The translations under genes were made by a program, and so were the position numbers. 64,000 nucleotides of DNA from the NCBI RefSeq assembly GCF_005497185.1, contig NZ_RJTN01000002.1, forward strand, positions 62,001 through 126,000, read 5' to 3'. The notes beneath the pieces are model-generated. The model did not search any database. It worked only from the letters and a program-made list of their open reading frames with translations, and was not told the DNA's origin. Every line of letters begins with the position of its first letter. Within the stretch, counting starts at the first letter, position 1. Source of the DNA: Pectobacterium polonicum (lineage in GTDB: Bacteria > Pseudomonadota > Gammaproteobacteria > Enterobacterales > Enterobacteriaceae). Below, piece after piece: positions 8,318 through 17,250 of this stretch.

Positions 8318-9445
8318 TTAAAGAGAGATATTTTTTTCTGTTTTTGCATCAAAAATATGGCATTTTTCCATGTCGAACTGGAAATATACCGGACGATGCA
8401 GTCCCTTCTCGATAATCAGCCGACCTTCGTCATAAGGAATGCGGCTGGTTAATTCAAAGCCATCGACTTTAATGTACATAAAGAATTCGTGACCCATGTT
8501 TTCTACGCGAACCAGCTCACCCTGTGAGTGGCTGCCTTCAAATGGCGTATCTGACACGGAAACATAGTCTGGGCGAACACCGAAGAATACGTCTTGTCCG
8601 ATATAGCTGCGGACTTTATCTTGTTTTTCAGCATTTAACACCAGCGCGTTATTACCCACAACAACGCCAATCTGACCGTCTTTTTCGACCAGTTTGCACG
8701 GCTTAATGTTCATTTCTGGTGAGCCAATGAAGCCAGCAACAAACATGTTGACAGGGAAGTGGTACAGGTTGTCCGGCGTATCGACCTGCATGATGTGACC
8801 GAGTTTCATCACGCAGATACGGTCACCCATGGTCATTGCTTCAGTCTGATCGTGGGTAACATATACCGTTGTTGCTGCTTTACCGCTTTTCTTCAATTGC
8901 TTATGCAGGTCGGAAATACGGATACGCATGGAGGCACGCAGTTTGGCATCCAGGTTTGATAACGGTTCGTCAAACAAGAACACATCCGGCTTTTTAACGA
9001 TGGCGCGGCCTACGGCCACACGCTGTGCCTGACCACCAGACAGCTGGCGCGGCAGACGATCCATCAGGTCTTCCAGTTCCAGAATCTTGGACGCTTCAGC
9101 TACCTGCGCTTCAATTTGATCTTTAGGCAATTTGCTCAGCTTCAGGCCAAACGCCAGATTCTCTTTTACCGTCATGTGAGGGTAGAGCGCGTAGTTCTGG
9201 AACACCATCGCAATCCCACGCTCTTTCGGCGCCAGATTGTTAACAACGCGTTCACCGATGCGAACTTCACCACCGCTGATGGTTTCCAGACCCGCTAACA
9301 TACGCAGCGTTGTTGATTTCGCACAGCCAGATGGGCCGACGATAACCATGAATTCACCGTCTTTAATGGTCAGGTCGATGCCATGAACCGCTTTAAAGCC
9401 GTTGGTGTATACTTTTTCCAGTTTATTGAAAATAACTTCAGCCAT
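8318..9445 (-). CDS. togA: TogA ATPase of the oligogalacturonide ABC importer
   Basis: Cytoplasmic MalK/UgpC-type ATP-binding subunit, 375 residues. Walker A is GPSGCAKST (37-45), the signature LSGGQ is at 135-139 and Walker B VFLFDEP is at 155-161. The C-terminal 130 residues form a TOBE/OB-type regulatory domain (FFGVRPDYV). The gene lies 13 bp after togN and 15 bp before togB, a tight operon. The ORF starts MAEVIFNKLEKVY, preceded by AGAGG. Confidence 0.94.
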   Translation of the reverse strand: MAEVIFNKLEKVYTNGFKAVHGIDLTIKDGEFMVIVGPSGCAKSTTLRMLAGLETISGGEVRIGERVVNNLAPKERGIAMVFQNYALYPHMTVKENLAFGLKLSKLPKDQIEAQVAEASKILELEDLMDRLPRQLSGGQAQRVAVGRAIVKKPDVFLFDEPLSNLDAKLRASMRIRISDLHKQLKKSGKAATTVYVTHDQTEAMTMGDRICVMKLGHIMQVDTPDNLYHFPVNMFVAGFIGSPEMNIKPCKLVEKDGQIGVVVGNNALVLNAEKQDKVRSYIGQDVFFGVRPDYVSVSDTPFEGSHSQGELVRVENMGHEFFMYIKVDGFELTSRIPYDEGRLIIEKGLHRPVYFQFDMEKCHIFDAKTEKNISL

Positions 9446-9458
9446 GATAAATCCTCTA

Positions 9459-10364
9459 TTAACCTTTAATTCCGCTGCTGGTCACGCCTTGTACGAAGTA
9501 ACGCTGTGCCAGGAAGAAAACAATAATGGATGGCAGAATGGAGATGCTGGACATGGCCAGAATTTCATTCCACGGAGCGCCTTCAGTAACGTCGATAGAC
9601 ATTTTCAGCGCCAGCGCAATCGGATATTTATCCACGCTATAGACATAAATCAGCGGACCGATGAAGTCGTTCATTGACCACATGAACTGGAACAGCGCAA
9701 CAGAGATGATGGCTGGTTTCAAAATCGGCACGACCACATACCACAGCACCTGGAAGGAGTTACAGCCATCAATCTGGGCAGCTTCTTCCATATCACGTGG
9801 TACACCACGCAGGAACTGGATCAGCATGAACACAAAGAACCCTTGTGTTGCAAACGCCAGCGGCAAATACAGTGGTAGATAGCTGTTCAGCATGCCCATT
9901 TCACGGAACATGAGGTACTGCGGAATCAACAGTACGGTGCTTGGCAACAGCATGGTGGTAATCAGCGTTGCAAACCAGAAATTCTTCCACGGAATGTCAA
10001 AGCGAGCGAAGCCATAAGCCACAATCACTGAGGAGATGACGGTCAGAACCACTTTCGGAATCACATACTGGAAAGTGTTAATCATGTAGTGACCGAAGTT
10101 ATATTCCGTACCGGTTTTCCAACCGTTGACGAAACCGTCCCATGTGGCGTGTTCTGGCCACAGACCCAGTGTCGTGAATATCTCATGGTTCGGTTTGAAC
10201 GACGCTGAGAACATCCACGCAAGTGGGTAAAGCATCAGCAAGCCAACGAACAGCAGAACCACGTAACGGATGGTGGCACTGAGTTTCTCTTTACGCAGCG
10301 TACGGCGTACTTCTGCAGCGGCAATTTCTTGTGCTGTAGTCAGGTTTGAATGCATGTCAGCCAT
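9459..10364 (-). CDS. togN: TogN permease of the oligogalacturonide ABC importer
   Basis: Inner-membrane MalG-type subunit of 301 residues with about six membrane spans. The EAA loop reads EEAAQIDGCNSFQVLWYVVVPILKP (first part EEAAQIDG). The longest frame extends much further upstream into togM, but I chose MADMHSN: the complement of 10362-10364 is ATG preceded by GGAGG at 6-nt spacing. This start gives an 8-bp overlap with the togM stop, typical of translational coupling. Confidence 0.93.
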   Translation of the reverse strand: MADMHSNLTTAQEIAAAEVRRTLRKEKLSATIRYVVLLFVGLLMLYPLAWMFSASFKPNHEIFTTLGLWPEHATWDGFVNGWKTGTEYNFGHYMINTFQYVIPKVVLTVISSVIVAYGFARFDIPWKNFWFATLITTMLLPSTVLLIPQYLMFREMGMLNSYLPLYLPLAFATQGFFVFMLIQFLRGVPRDMEEAAQIDGCNSFQVLWYVVVPILKPAIISVALFQFMWSMNDFIGPLIYVYSVDKYPIALALKMSIDVTEGAPWNEILAMSSISILPSIIVFFLAQRYFVQGVTSSGIKG

Positions 10365-11247
10365 TTTTTCCTCCTTTATCAGCGGAGTAGAACACCCAGT
10401 ATTTCGACGACTTAAAGGAGATAGACGCGAATACCGCAACAACCAAGAACAGAACCCATGCCAGTGCAGCACCATAGCCCATATCAAAATACTTGAACGC
10501 TGTATCATAGATATAGAGCGAGAACAGGTAGGTGTAGTGCGTTGGACCACCGCCAGTGATGACGTAAGGTGCCGTAAACTCCTGGAATGCCTGAGTGGTC
10601 TGCATGATAAAGTTAAAGAAAATAACTGGCGTAATCAGCGGTACCGTTACTTTCAGGAACATTTGCCATTTGGATGCACCGTCGATCATGGCGGCTTCGT
10701 ACTGTGATTGCGGAACGTTCTGCAATGCAGCAAGGAAGATAACCATGGCGGAACCAAACTGCCATACGCGCAGCAGGGTTACCGACATCAGTGCCAGCGA
10801 AGGTTCGCCCAGCCAGTTGATAGCGTCAAAGCCAAATACGCCGAGGAAGCTGTTCAGCAAGCCATCGATGGCGAACAGAGCACGCCACAGAACGGCGATT
10901 GCCACGCTGCTACCCAGAATAGAAGGCACATAGTAAGCAGTACGGAAGAAACCGATACCACGTAATTTGAAATTAAGTACAAACGCAATTAACAGTGCGA
11001 AGATTAATTTCAATGGAATGGTCAGAAATACATAGGCAAAAGTGACGCCCATTGATTTCCAAAAAAGATCATCTTCCATGAACATACGGTGATAGTTTTC
11101 TAGCCCCGTAAATTCAGGTGGATTTATCAAATCATACTCAGTAAAACTGAGGATAAATGACGAAACAAAGGGGAAAGCGGTAAAAACTATCAGCCCTATA
11201 ATATAGGGGGAGATATAGGCTAACCCCAGCATTCTGTTTTCATTCAT
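10357..11247 (-). CDS. togM: TogM permease of the oligogalacturonide ABC importer
   Basis: Inner-membrane MalF-type subunit, 296 residues, six predicted spans starting with LAYISPYIIGLIVFTAF. The EAA motif is YEAAMIDGASKWQMF. It pairs with TogN and is powered by TogA. Its 3' end overlaps togN by 8 bp. Only 45 bp separate it from pelW upstream, with no obvious terminator, so pelW-togMNAB probably form one transcript controlled from the KdgR sites before pelW. Confidence 0.93.
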   Translation of the reverse strand: MNENRMLGLAYISPYIIGLIVFTAFPFVSSFILSFTEYDLINPPEFTGLENYHRMFMEDDLFWKSMGVTFAYVFLTIPLKLIFALLIAFVLNFKLRGIGFFRTAYYVPSILGSSVAIAVLWRALFAIDGLLNSFLGVFGFDAINWLGEPSLALMSVTLLRVWQFGSAMVIFLAALQNVPQSQYEAAMIDGASKWQMFLKVTVPLITPVIFFNFIMQTTQAFQEFTAPYVITGGGPTHYTYLFSLYIYDTAFKYFDMGYGAALAWVLFLVVAVFASISFKSSKYWVFYSADKGGKNG

Positions 11248-11292
11248 AATGCTTACCTATTTGTAATTGTGAATCATTAAAAAAATATAAAA

Positions 11293-12924
11293 TCAAGCCG
11301 TTAATAACTCTGGATAAATTAACTCCACGTCATAAACAATTCTATTTTCCCCGTTAACGCAAAAATCACCGTGAACATATCCACCTTGCGTCAAGAACGG
11401 TGGAATAGCGTTTAATTTGTTGCGACAAGCGGCAACGAAAGTCAGTAAAGCCAGCGGATAAGTATCATCCAGACGAACATAACGATGCTGTGCAGAGCGA
11501 ACAAACAAGCCATGATGGAAGTGTTGTTCAAACAGAACGCTCGCTAACTGCGCGGCGTAATGTGCCCAGGATTCTGATTGTTTGTGATCGGCCAGTTCAA
11601 TAACGGTCAACAGAAGCATTGGACTGGCGATGTGCTGAATATTTTCTTTGTTCAGCCGCGTCAGCATGGTGTTAACCAGTGCATACAGGTCTTCATCGCC
11701 GCTCAGACGATAAGCACGAACCAGCGGTAATAAATAATCGCCTTCTAATGCAAACGGTTTTAATTCTGTTCCCGCTTTGCCGTAATAGCCATCGCGTTGA
11801 AAACGGTAGCCTGTCATGTCTTGACCGTTGTTCCACATTGGACGCAGCGTATTGCTAGTGACATCGTAGGCATACTGATAATAATTTTTTAACCCAGAAA
11901 TCACCCAATCCAGCATTTCAGCATCAGGCTGGGTGCGGAGGATATCCAGCATTGCCAGTGGGTTATCAATCAGCAGTGGGCGCATATCACGGAACAGCAC
12001 ATTAGCTTCACGCGCAATTTCGCCGAACTCTGGGCCAAACTGGCGTTGAGCACGATCGCCAAACCAGGATTGTGTCTGGTTATCATCTTCCGGTACGGGT
12101 TGACGCTGTTGTGGTGAGCTGAACTGATACACCGGCATACCGGTTTCTGGGTTGCGAGCCAGAACATATTGGCGATAAAGGTGTTTACCCCAAGCCGCGG
12201 CATGACTATCACCCGTGTATTCTGCGTATTTGAATGCGGCGTAAATCAGATCAGTGCCAGCATTAACAAATGTCAATCCTTTCGTTAATGGCAGAGCAGG
12301 CCACTTTGCTGGATCGACGACGTCATGACGGTTATGCAGGAACACATTAGGATCGCGTTTTTTGCTGTAATCGCCGTGGCGACCCAGATCCAATGATTCC
12401 CAGTTTTCAACGTGCGCGTTCCAGAAGCCCTGAAAGAAATTCAGCGTCTTTTCCGCATTAACACGATGCAATAGCGAATAATAAGGCAGGTGATGCTTTA
12501 ATTCATGCACCTGAGCTTTGGACTCTGGTCCTTCGCCTTCTAAGGTATCCAGATTAATAAAGCGGTGGCCGCCCCAGTAGAACAGGCCGCTATTATTATC
12601 AACAAAGTGTTCAAGGAAATACTCGCTTTGTGCGATAGCGTATTGTTGATAACTATCATCATCGGTAACGACGCTCATAGCGCACAGTGTTCTTAGCCAA
12701 TTCTGCTGGCTGGCAAAATTAGAAATAGGTGCGCTATGGCCATCAGGGAATTGCCATACTACAGGCGCATAATTTTCCACATCAAAGCCATCGGCCAGTA
12801 ATGGCGTTGGTTGGCTCAGGCTACGACCTTTATCCTGTACGCAAGCTATGTGGCTATCAAGTGCTGCAACCCATTCGTCGAGCTGCGATTTCCTGCTGGT
12901 GTATAAGTTTTCAAAAATACTCAT
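11293..12924 (-). CDS. pelW: PelW cytoplasmic exopolygalacturonate lyase (PL2 family)
   Basis: 543-residue protein without a signal peptide, consistent with the intracellular PL2 lyase PelW. PelW releases unsaturated digalacturonate from short oligogalacturonides once TogMNAB has imported them. Length equals the described Dickeya enzyme. Conserved stretches include HDVVDPAKWPALPLTKG and FVNAGTDLIYAAFKYAEY. The ATG follows AAGGTACTCC (AAGG). Two KdgR-like palindromes lie 40-135 bp upstream. It heads the tog transcript. Confidence 0.92.
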   Translation of the reverse strand: MSIFENLYTSRKSQLDEWVAALDSHIACVQDKGRSLSQPTPLLADGFDVENYAPVVWQFPDGHSAPISNFASQQNWLRTLCAMSVVTDDDSYQQYAIAQSEYFLEHFVDNNSGLFYWGGHRFINLDTLEGEGPESKAQVHELKHHLPYYSLLHRVNAEKTLNFFQGFWNAHVENWESLDLGRHGDYSKKRDPNVFLHNRHDVVDPAKWPALPLTKGLTFVNAGTDLIYAAFKYAEYTGDSHAAAWGKHLYRQYVLARNPETGMPVYQFSSPQQRQPVPEDDNQTQSWFGDRAQRQFGPEFGEIAREANVLFRDMRPLLIDNPLAMLDILRTQPDAEMLDWVISGLKNYYQYAYDVTSNTLRPMWNNGQDMTGYRFQRDGYYGKAGTELKPFALEGDYLLPLVRAYRLSGDEDLYALVNTMLTRLNKENIQHIASPMLLLTVIELADHKQSESWAHYAAQLASVLFEQHFHHGLFVRSAQHRYVRLDDTYPLALLTFVAACRNKLNAIPPFLTQGGYVHGDFCVNGENRIVYDVELIYPELLTA

Positions 12925-12966
12925 GGAGTACCTTCTTATGGAACCGTGGAACAGTTCCTTATAAAT

Positions 12967-12981
12967 AGAAACACTGTTTTG
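12967..12981. promoter_or_regulatory. KdgR operator-like palindrome upstream of pelW (proximal)
   Basis: AGAAACACTGTTTTG, close to the KdgR core TGAAAC-N3-GTTTCA, with A/T-rich flanks, about 43 bp before the pelW start codon. Confidence 0.72.
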
Positions 12982-13044
12982 ATTGATTATATTGCGCTAT
13001 TAACCTTGCCGTCATGCACGCAATCTCGAAAGTGTGATCAAAGT

Positions 13045-13059
13045 CGGAACGTTGTTTTG
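13045..13059. promoter_or_regulatory. Second KdgR-like site upstream of pelW (distal)
   Basis: CGGAACGTTGTTTTG followed by a T-rich flank: a weaker match to the KdgR core, 120 bp before pelW. TGTGATC at 13034-13040 resembles a CRP half-site. Confidence 0.45.
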
Positions 13060-13130
13060 ATTTTTTTTAAGAAAGGATTCTGGCAGGAGAAAGAATGATG
13101 AGAAACGAAATAACAAATTGAAAAATAAAT

Positions 13131-13158
13131 AAAAAGCACAACCGAAATTGTGCTTTTT
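13131..13158 (-). terminator. Rho-independent terminator after kduD
   Basis: Symmetrical stem AAAAAGCACAA/TTGTGCTTTTT with a 6-nt loop, 38 bp past the kduD stop. It separates kduI-kduD from pelW-tog. Confidence 0.88.
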
Positions 13159-13196
13159 ATCGCAAATTGGCGAAATGCCGCTAAGAAAAATTACAC

Positions 13197-13958
13197 TTAG
13201 CGAGCCAACCAGCCACCGTCAACGGCAATCGTGTAGCCATTGATATAGTCAGATGCGCTGGATGCCAGGAAGACGGATGGGCCCATCAGATCCTGTGGTA
13301 AACCCCAACGGCCAGCGGGGATACGATCCAGAATTTCTTTGCTACGGTCTTCATCGGCGCGCAACTGCTGGGTATTGTTGGTTGCCATGTATCCTGGAGC
13401 AATCGCATTGACGTTGATGCCGTGTTTTGCCCACTCGTTAGCCAACAGACGGGTCACACCCATAACAGCGCTTTTTGATGCGGTGTAAGAAGGCACGCGG
13501 ATACCGCCCTGGAAGGACAGCATAGAAGCGATGTTGATGATCTTGCCGCCTTTACCTTGTTTGATGAACTGGCGCGCAACGGTCTGAGACATAAAGAAAA
13601 CGCTCTTAATGTTCAGGTTCATGACGTCGTCCCAGTTTTTCTCGCTGAACTCGATAGCATCTTCGCGACGAATGATGCCGGCGTTGTTGACCAGAATGTC
13701 AACGTGGCCAAATTCAGCAACGGCTTTTTCTACCAGTTCGGCATGACCAGATACATTGCTCATGTCAGCAGTCAGACTGAGGAAACGACGTCCCAGCGCA
13801 GTGACTTTTTCGATGGTGTCTTTCGGTTCAACGATGTTGACGCCGACGATATCGCAGCCTGCTTGCGCCAGACCGATAGCCATACCCTGACCCAAACCGG
13901 TATCACAACCAGTGATAAGAGCAACTTTACCTTGCAAATCAAAAGAATTTAAAATCAT
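13197..13958 (-). CDS. kduD: 2-dehydro-3-deoxy-D-gluconate 5-dehydrogenase KduD
   Basis: Short-chain dehydrogenase that reduces 2,5-diketo-3-deoxygluconate to 2-keto-3-deoxygluconate with NADH. The 253 residues carry the Rossmann motif TGCDTGLG (16-23), NNAG (91-94) and the catalytic Ser145/Tyr158/Lys162 set (YTASK). It lies 81 bp after kduI on the same strand with no terminator between, consistent with a kduI-kduD unit. Cytoplasmic. Confidence 0.96.
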   Translation of the reverse strand: MILNSFDLQGKVALITGCDTGLGQGMAIGLAQAGCDIVGVNIVEPKDTIEKVTALGRRFLSLTADMSNVSGHAELVEKAVAEFGHVDILVNNAGIIRREDAIEFSEKNWDDVMNLNIKSVFFMSQTVARQFIKQGKGGKIINIASMLSFQGGIRVPSYTASKSAVMGVTRLLANEWAKHGINVNAIAPGYMATNNTQQLRADEDRSKEILDRIPAGRWGLPQDLMGPSVFLASSASDYINGYTIAVDGGWLAR

Positions 13959-14039
13959 ATCTATAATCTCTCTGTAAGCGACAATACTTAGTCGTTAGCT
14001 GTTACTGTAGGGAACGCCGGTAATTCCGGTTGAAAGCGA

Positions 14040-14876
14040 TTAACGTAACTCGCTAACCTTGACGTGATCCATGTCATCGAAAACTTGATTTTCGCCAACC
14101 ATGCCCCAGATAAAGGTGTAGCGTCTGGTGCCAACACCGGAATGAATTGACCAGCTCGGTGAAATCACCGCCTGCTCGTTTTTTATAACTATGTGACGGG
14201 TTTCCTGTGGCTGCCCCATCATGTGAAAAACGGCCGTTTCTTCATCCATATCGAAATAGAAATAGACTTCCATCCGGCGCTCATGCGTATGACAAGGCAT
14301 GGTGTTCCACAGGCTGCCTTCAGCCAGCTTGGTTAATCCCATTGTGAGCTGGCAAGTCGGCAATACATCAGGAACAATGTATTTGTTAATTGTGCGACGA
14401 TTACAGCTGGCATCTTCTCCCACGGTTTGTGGCGATGCGTCAGCCTGGGTAATCTTGCGGGTAGGGTATGCGGTATGTGCTGGCGCACTGTTGTAGTAGA
14501 ACTTGGCTGGGTTAGCCGCATCGGCGCTGGTAAACTGCACGTCTTTTACGCCCATACCCACATAGATAGCTTCTTCATTACCTACGTCATAGCGTTCACC
14601 ATCGATCGTCACGATACCTGCACCACCAATGTTGATGGCACCGAGTTCGCGACGCTCAAGGAAATAGCTGACGCCGAGCTGTTTGCCTACCTCAGTGCCA
14701 ATGGTTACAGCACGGTGTACAGGCATGATGCCACCGACGATGATTCGGTCGATGTGGCTATAGGTCATCGTGTAGGCATCGGCAGAAAAAATCTGTTCGA
14801 TAAGAAATTCACGACGCAGGCCAGCGGTATCTAGCTGCTTCGCATGATCGCTGTGAATGCTTTGACGAACTTGCAT
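14040..14876 (-). CDS. kduI: 5-keto 4-deoxyuronate isomerase KduI
   Basis: Cupin-type zinc isomerase converting 5-keto-4-deoxyuronate to 2,5-diketo-3-deoxygluconate in the cytoplasm. 278 residues. The metal ligands of the E. coli enzyme fall at the same positions: His196, His198 and Glu203 in CHTHERRME, and His245 in WSIHSG. It is divergent from kdgF across a 360-bp region holding a KdgR box, and is followed by kduD. Confidence 0.96.
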   Translation of the reverse strand: MQVRQSIHSDHAKQLDTAGLRREFLIEQIFSADAYTMTYSHIDRIIVGGIMPVHRAVTIGTEVGKQLGVSYFLERRELGAINIGGAGIVTIDGERYDVGNEEAIYVGMGVKDVQFTSADAANPAKFYYNSAPAHTAYPTRKITQADASPQTVGEDASCNRRTINKYIVPDVLPTCQLTMGLTKLAEGSLWNTMPCHTHERRMEVYFYFDMDEETAVFHMMGQPQETRHIVIKNEQAVISPSWSIHSGVGTRRYTFIWGMVGENQVFDDMDHVKVSELR

Positions 14877-15066
14877 TTCTTAGCCTCTCTTTCAGAGAAA
14901 AACAAAAATCAGGCGTTGTTCCTGAACAGGAATCATTCCTGGCGAAAGCGCCGGGCGAAACAGATGATGTTGCGTGGCAGTGACAACGTCACCTATTTCT
15001 CAACATGCCCGGTTCTTTCTTGTTATGCGGGATGATAGTTTGGATGGGATGTGAATTCAATAAAAA

Positions 15067-15081
15067 TGAAATAATGTTTTA
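15067..15081. promoter_or_regulatory. KdgR operator between kduI and kdgF
   Basis: TGAAATAATGTTTTA inside a longer A/T palindromic context (15062-15085). It is the best KdgR-type match in the window and is placed to control both divergent genes. Confidence 0.78.
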
Positions 15082-15238
15082 TTTATTTCTTGAGGGCCGT
15101 CATGGTTTTGCTTATTTTATGTTTCTTCTGGTACTGATGTGGCTAAAATGTCGCAATCCATAGTCATACACTCGTTGTCGTGCACAGTTTGTTGACGCAA
15201 TAGAAGGTATGGGCAATAAAAGCGTTAGAGGAGAGATG

Positions 15239-15574
15239 ATGATGAGAAGATACTTTATTGATGATGAAACGCCATGGGAAGAGCTGGGTGGTGGCATTAA
15301 ACGTAAAATCATGACGTGGAGCGACGAGCTGATGATGGTTTACGTGCACTTTGATAAAGGTGCGATTGGTACGCCGCACTTCCATGAAATTCACGATCAG
15401 ATTGCTTATGTTGCTGCTGGCAGTTTTGAAGTGGAGATCGAAGGTGATAAACGTATCCTGAAAGCAGGCGACGCCTATCTGGCGGTGAAACCCGAGATGC
15501 ATGGCGTGGTTGCGCTGGAAGATGGCAGCGTTCTGATCGATGCTTTCTCGCCTAAGCGCGCTGATTTCCTGTAA
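15239..15574 (+). CDS. kdgF: KdgF, cupin enzyme for uronate linearisation
   Basis: Small cupin of about 111 residues. KdgF catalyses opening of 4,5-unsaturated monouronates to the linear ketouronate, the step before KduI. The cupin metal motif GTPHFHEIHDQ and a second motif near PEMHG are visible. Three consecutive ATGs (15236, 15239, 15242) follow GAGGAG; I chose the middle one for spacing, so the start is uncertain by one codon. An in-frame upstream ATG at 15209 lacks a binding site. Confidence 0.92.
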   Translation: MMRRYFIDDETPWEELGGGIKRKIMTWSDELMMVYVHFDKGAIGTPHFHEIHDQIAYVAAGSFEVEIEGDKRILKAGDAYLAVKPEMHGVVALEDGSVLIDAFSPKRADFL

Positions 15575-15583
15575 TGCCTCAAC

Positions 15584-15613
15584 GCGTGGCCGGTATAGAG
15601 TCGGCCACGCTTT
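15584..15613 (+). terminator. Terminator between kdgF and yniC
   Basis: 9-bp stem GCGTGGCCG/CGGCCACGC with a 9-nt loop followed by TTTCG, 10 bp past the kdgF stop. Confidence 0.75.
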
Positions 15614-15661
15614 CGTCATATCCCGCGATTCCTACCGTTCTATTCTTCTACTTTTCTGTCC

Positions 15662-16327
15662 CTATACCAGATGCTCAGCAGCCAGTTGATTCAGTGAATC
15701 CAGCTTATAGTCGGCCAACACCCAGCGTGCGTCAGCACGAAATTCAGTCTGTGGAATAACGATGGAGCGCATACGCGCCGCTTTGGTTGCAATCATGCCA
15801 TTCACCGAATCTTCCAGCGTAACGCACTGTGTAGGAGAGACGCCGAGTCCGTTTGCTGCATTTAAATACACGTCGGGATGAGGTTTGCTATACGGCAATG
15901 TTTCGGCCGACATCAGGACATCAAAGTAGCGATCCAAGTTAAACATGCGCAGCACCTGTTGCTGCATGTGAAGCGGCGAAGCAGAAGCCAGTCCAATTTT
16001 AAGATTCAGCTTACGACACAGTTGCAGAGCATGCTCTACGCCGGGCAGGAGCGGACGCTGCTCAGCAACGAGTTCGATGGCACGATCGATAATACGACGG
16101 ACGACGTCATCTCGACTCGGTGTCGCCCAAGGAGAACGTTGATACCAGAGTTCGACCACCATATCGATGCGTAAGCCCAGCGTATCTTTCATTGATTCTC
16201 GCAGTGAAATATCGACGCCTAGCGAAGCGATAACTTCCAGCTCTGCCTTATCCCACAGTGGTTCTGAATCAATTAGCAGCCCATCCATATCGAAAATCGC
16301 TGCTCGTATAGAAGAATCAAAGGACAT
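15662..16327 (-). CDS. hxpB: HAD-family hexitol/2-deoxyglucose-6-phosphate phosphatase (YniC)
   Basis: Haloacid-dehalogenase phosphatase, 221 residues (222 in E. coli YniC/HxpB). The nucleophile motif DMDGLLIDS has Asp13 and Asp15. The C-terminal acidic motif is TLEDSVNGM. I set the start at MSFDSSIRAAIF, where the E. coli protein begins; the open frame continues 46 codons upstream without homology. E. coli HxpB hydrolyses several hexose and hexitol phosphates. In E. coli ydjM is the next gene; here the pectin cluster lies between. Confidence 0.93.
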   Translation of the reverse strand: MSFDSSIRAAIFDMDGLLIDSEPLWDKAELEVIASLGVDISLRESMKDTLGLRIDMVVELWYQRSPWATPSRDDVVRRIIDRAIELVAEQRPLLPGVEHALQLCRKLNLKIGLASASPLHMQQQVLRMFNLDRYFDVLMSAETLPYSKPHPDVYLNAANGLGVSPTQCVTLEDSVNGMIATKAARMRSIVIPQTEFRADARWVLADYKLDSLNQLAAEHLV

Positions 16328-16612
16328 ACCACGGGCTCCGTCAGCAAAGAAAAGAATATTTAATGGTAAACTATACCCCAAATAAGTCGAGTGGCAGGAT
16401 AAAACGCTAGCATTTTGAACAACCAGCGGTCCATGCAAGGGCTGAGTTATAGCCAGCACAGGCAACTTGAAGCAGAGTAGGTGGCAAATTGCTATTGTGG
16501 CTTATCTGGCGGTGCGGGAGATAAAGTATTGACTGCACGTAAACTTACAGTAGGCTACCCGTCGTACTAAAACGATATATTATCGATGTTGCGTCGCTAA
16601 GAAGGGGTTCTC

Positions 16613-17161
16613 ATGACGTATCAACAGGCTGGCCGTATTGCCGTGATTAAACGCCTTGCCGGATGGATACTTTTTATCCCCGCGCTGCTTTCAACTTGCG
16701 TATCGCTGGCTAACTATCTCTACGCCTATACTCAGAAAAAACAGGGTATCGATGCTGTACTTCTGGATTTTCTGCATTTAATGGTCGACATGGTGCGCTT
16801 TAATACGCCTTTCCTGAACATTTTTTGGTTCAATTCGCCAATTCCGGATTTTACGCGCTTTTTCAGTGCAGCTACGCTGATGTTTTGGCTGATCTACATC
16901 CTGATTTTTATTGGCCTTGCGTTGCAGGTTTCGGGTGCCCGGATGTCTCGTCAGGCGAAGGCAATTAAAGAAGGCATTGAAGATCAGCTAATTCTGGAAA
17001 AAATGAAGGGAGAAGATGGGAACACGCGCGAGACTCTGGAGTCACGTGTCATTGTTCCAACGCATACGATATTTGTGCAGTTTTTTCCGCTTTATATTCT
17101 GCCGCTAATTATCGCGGGTATTGGTTATCTGGCGTTGCGCTTATTAGGATTGCCAGTCTAA
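16613..17161 (+). CDS. yniB: YniB, inner-membrane protein of unknown function
   Basis: 182 residues, close to E. coli YniB (178), beginning with the same MTYQQAGRIAV. Hydrophobic spans are seen at about 15-37, 83-103 and 145-178, with a charged cytoplasmic stretch ARMSRQAKAIKEG between. It sits divergently beside yniC, as in E. coli. No function is known. Confidence 0.92.
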   Translation: MTYQQAGRIAVIKRLAGWILFIPALLSTCVSLANYLYAYTQKKQGIDAVLLDFLHLMVDMVRFNTPFLNIFWFNSPIPDFTRFFSAATLMFWLIYILIFIGLALQVSGARMSRQAKAIKEGIEDQLILEKMKGEDGNTRETLESRVIVPTHTIFVQFFPLYILPLIIAGIGYLALRLLGLPV

Positions 17162-17167
17162 GTGACG

Positions 17168-17192
17168 CTCTGGCGCGGAGATCGCGCCAGAC
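17168..17192 (+). terminator. Hairpin between yniB and yniA
   Basis: Stem TCTGGCGCG/CGCGCCAGA with a 5-nt loop, just after the yniB stop; followed by CGCTGAAGCCTCTTTT, so the T-run is displaced. Confidence 0.55.
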
Positions 17193-17250
17193 GCTGAAGC
17201 CTCTTTTCTGGCTTAGAGTAAACTTCCGGGTTTTGAGCAAACACCTTGCC

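Noticed and set aside
15164-15619. 151-codon minus-strand ORF over kdgF
   Set aside because: Antisense to kdgF, whose cupin motifs and ribosome binding site are convincing.
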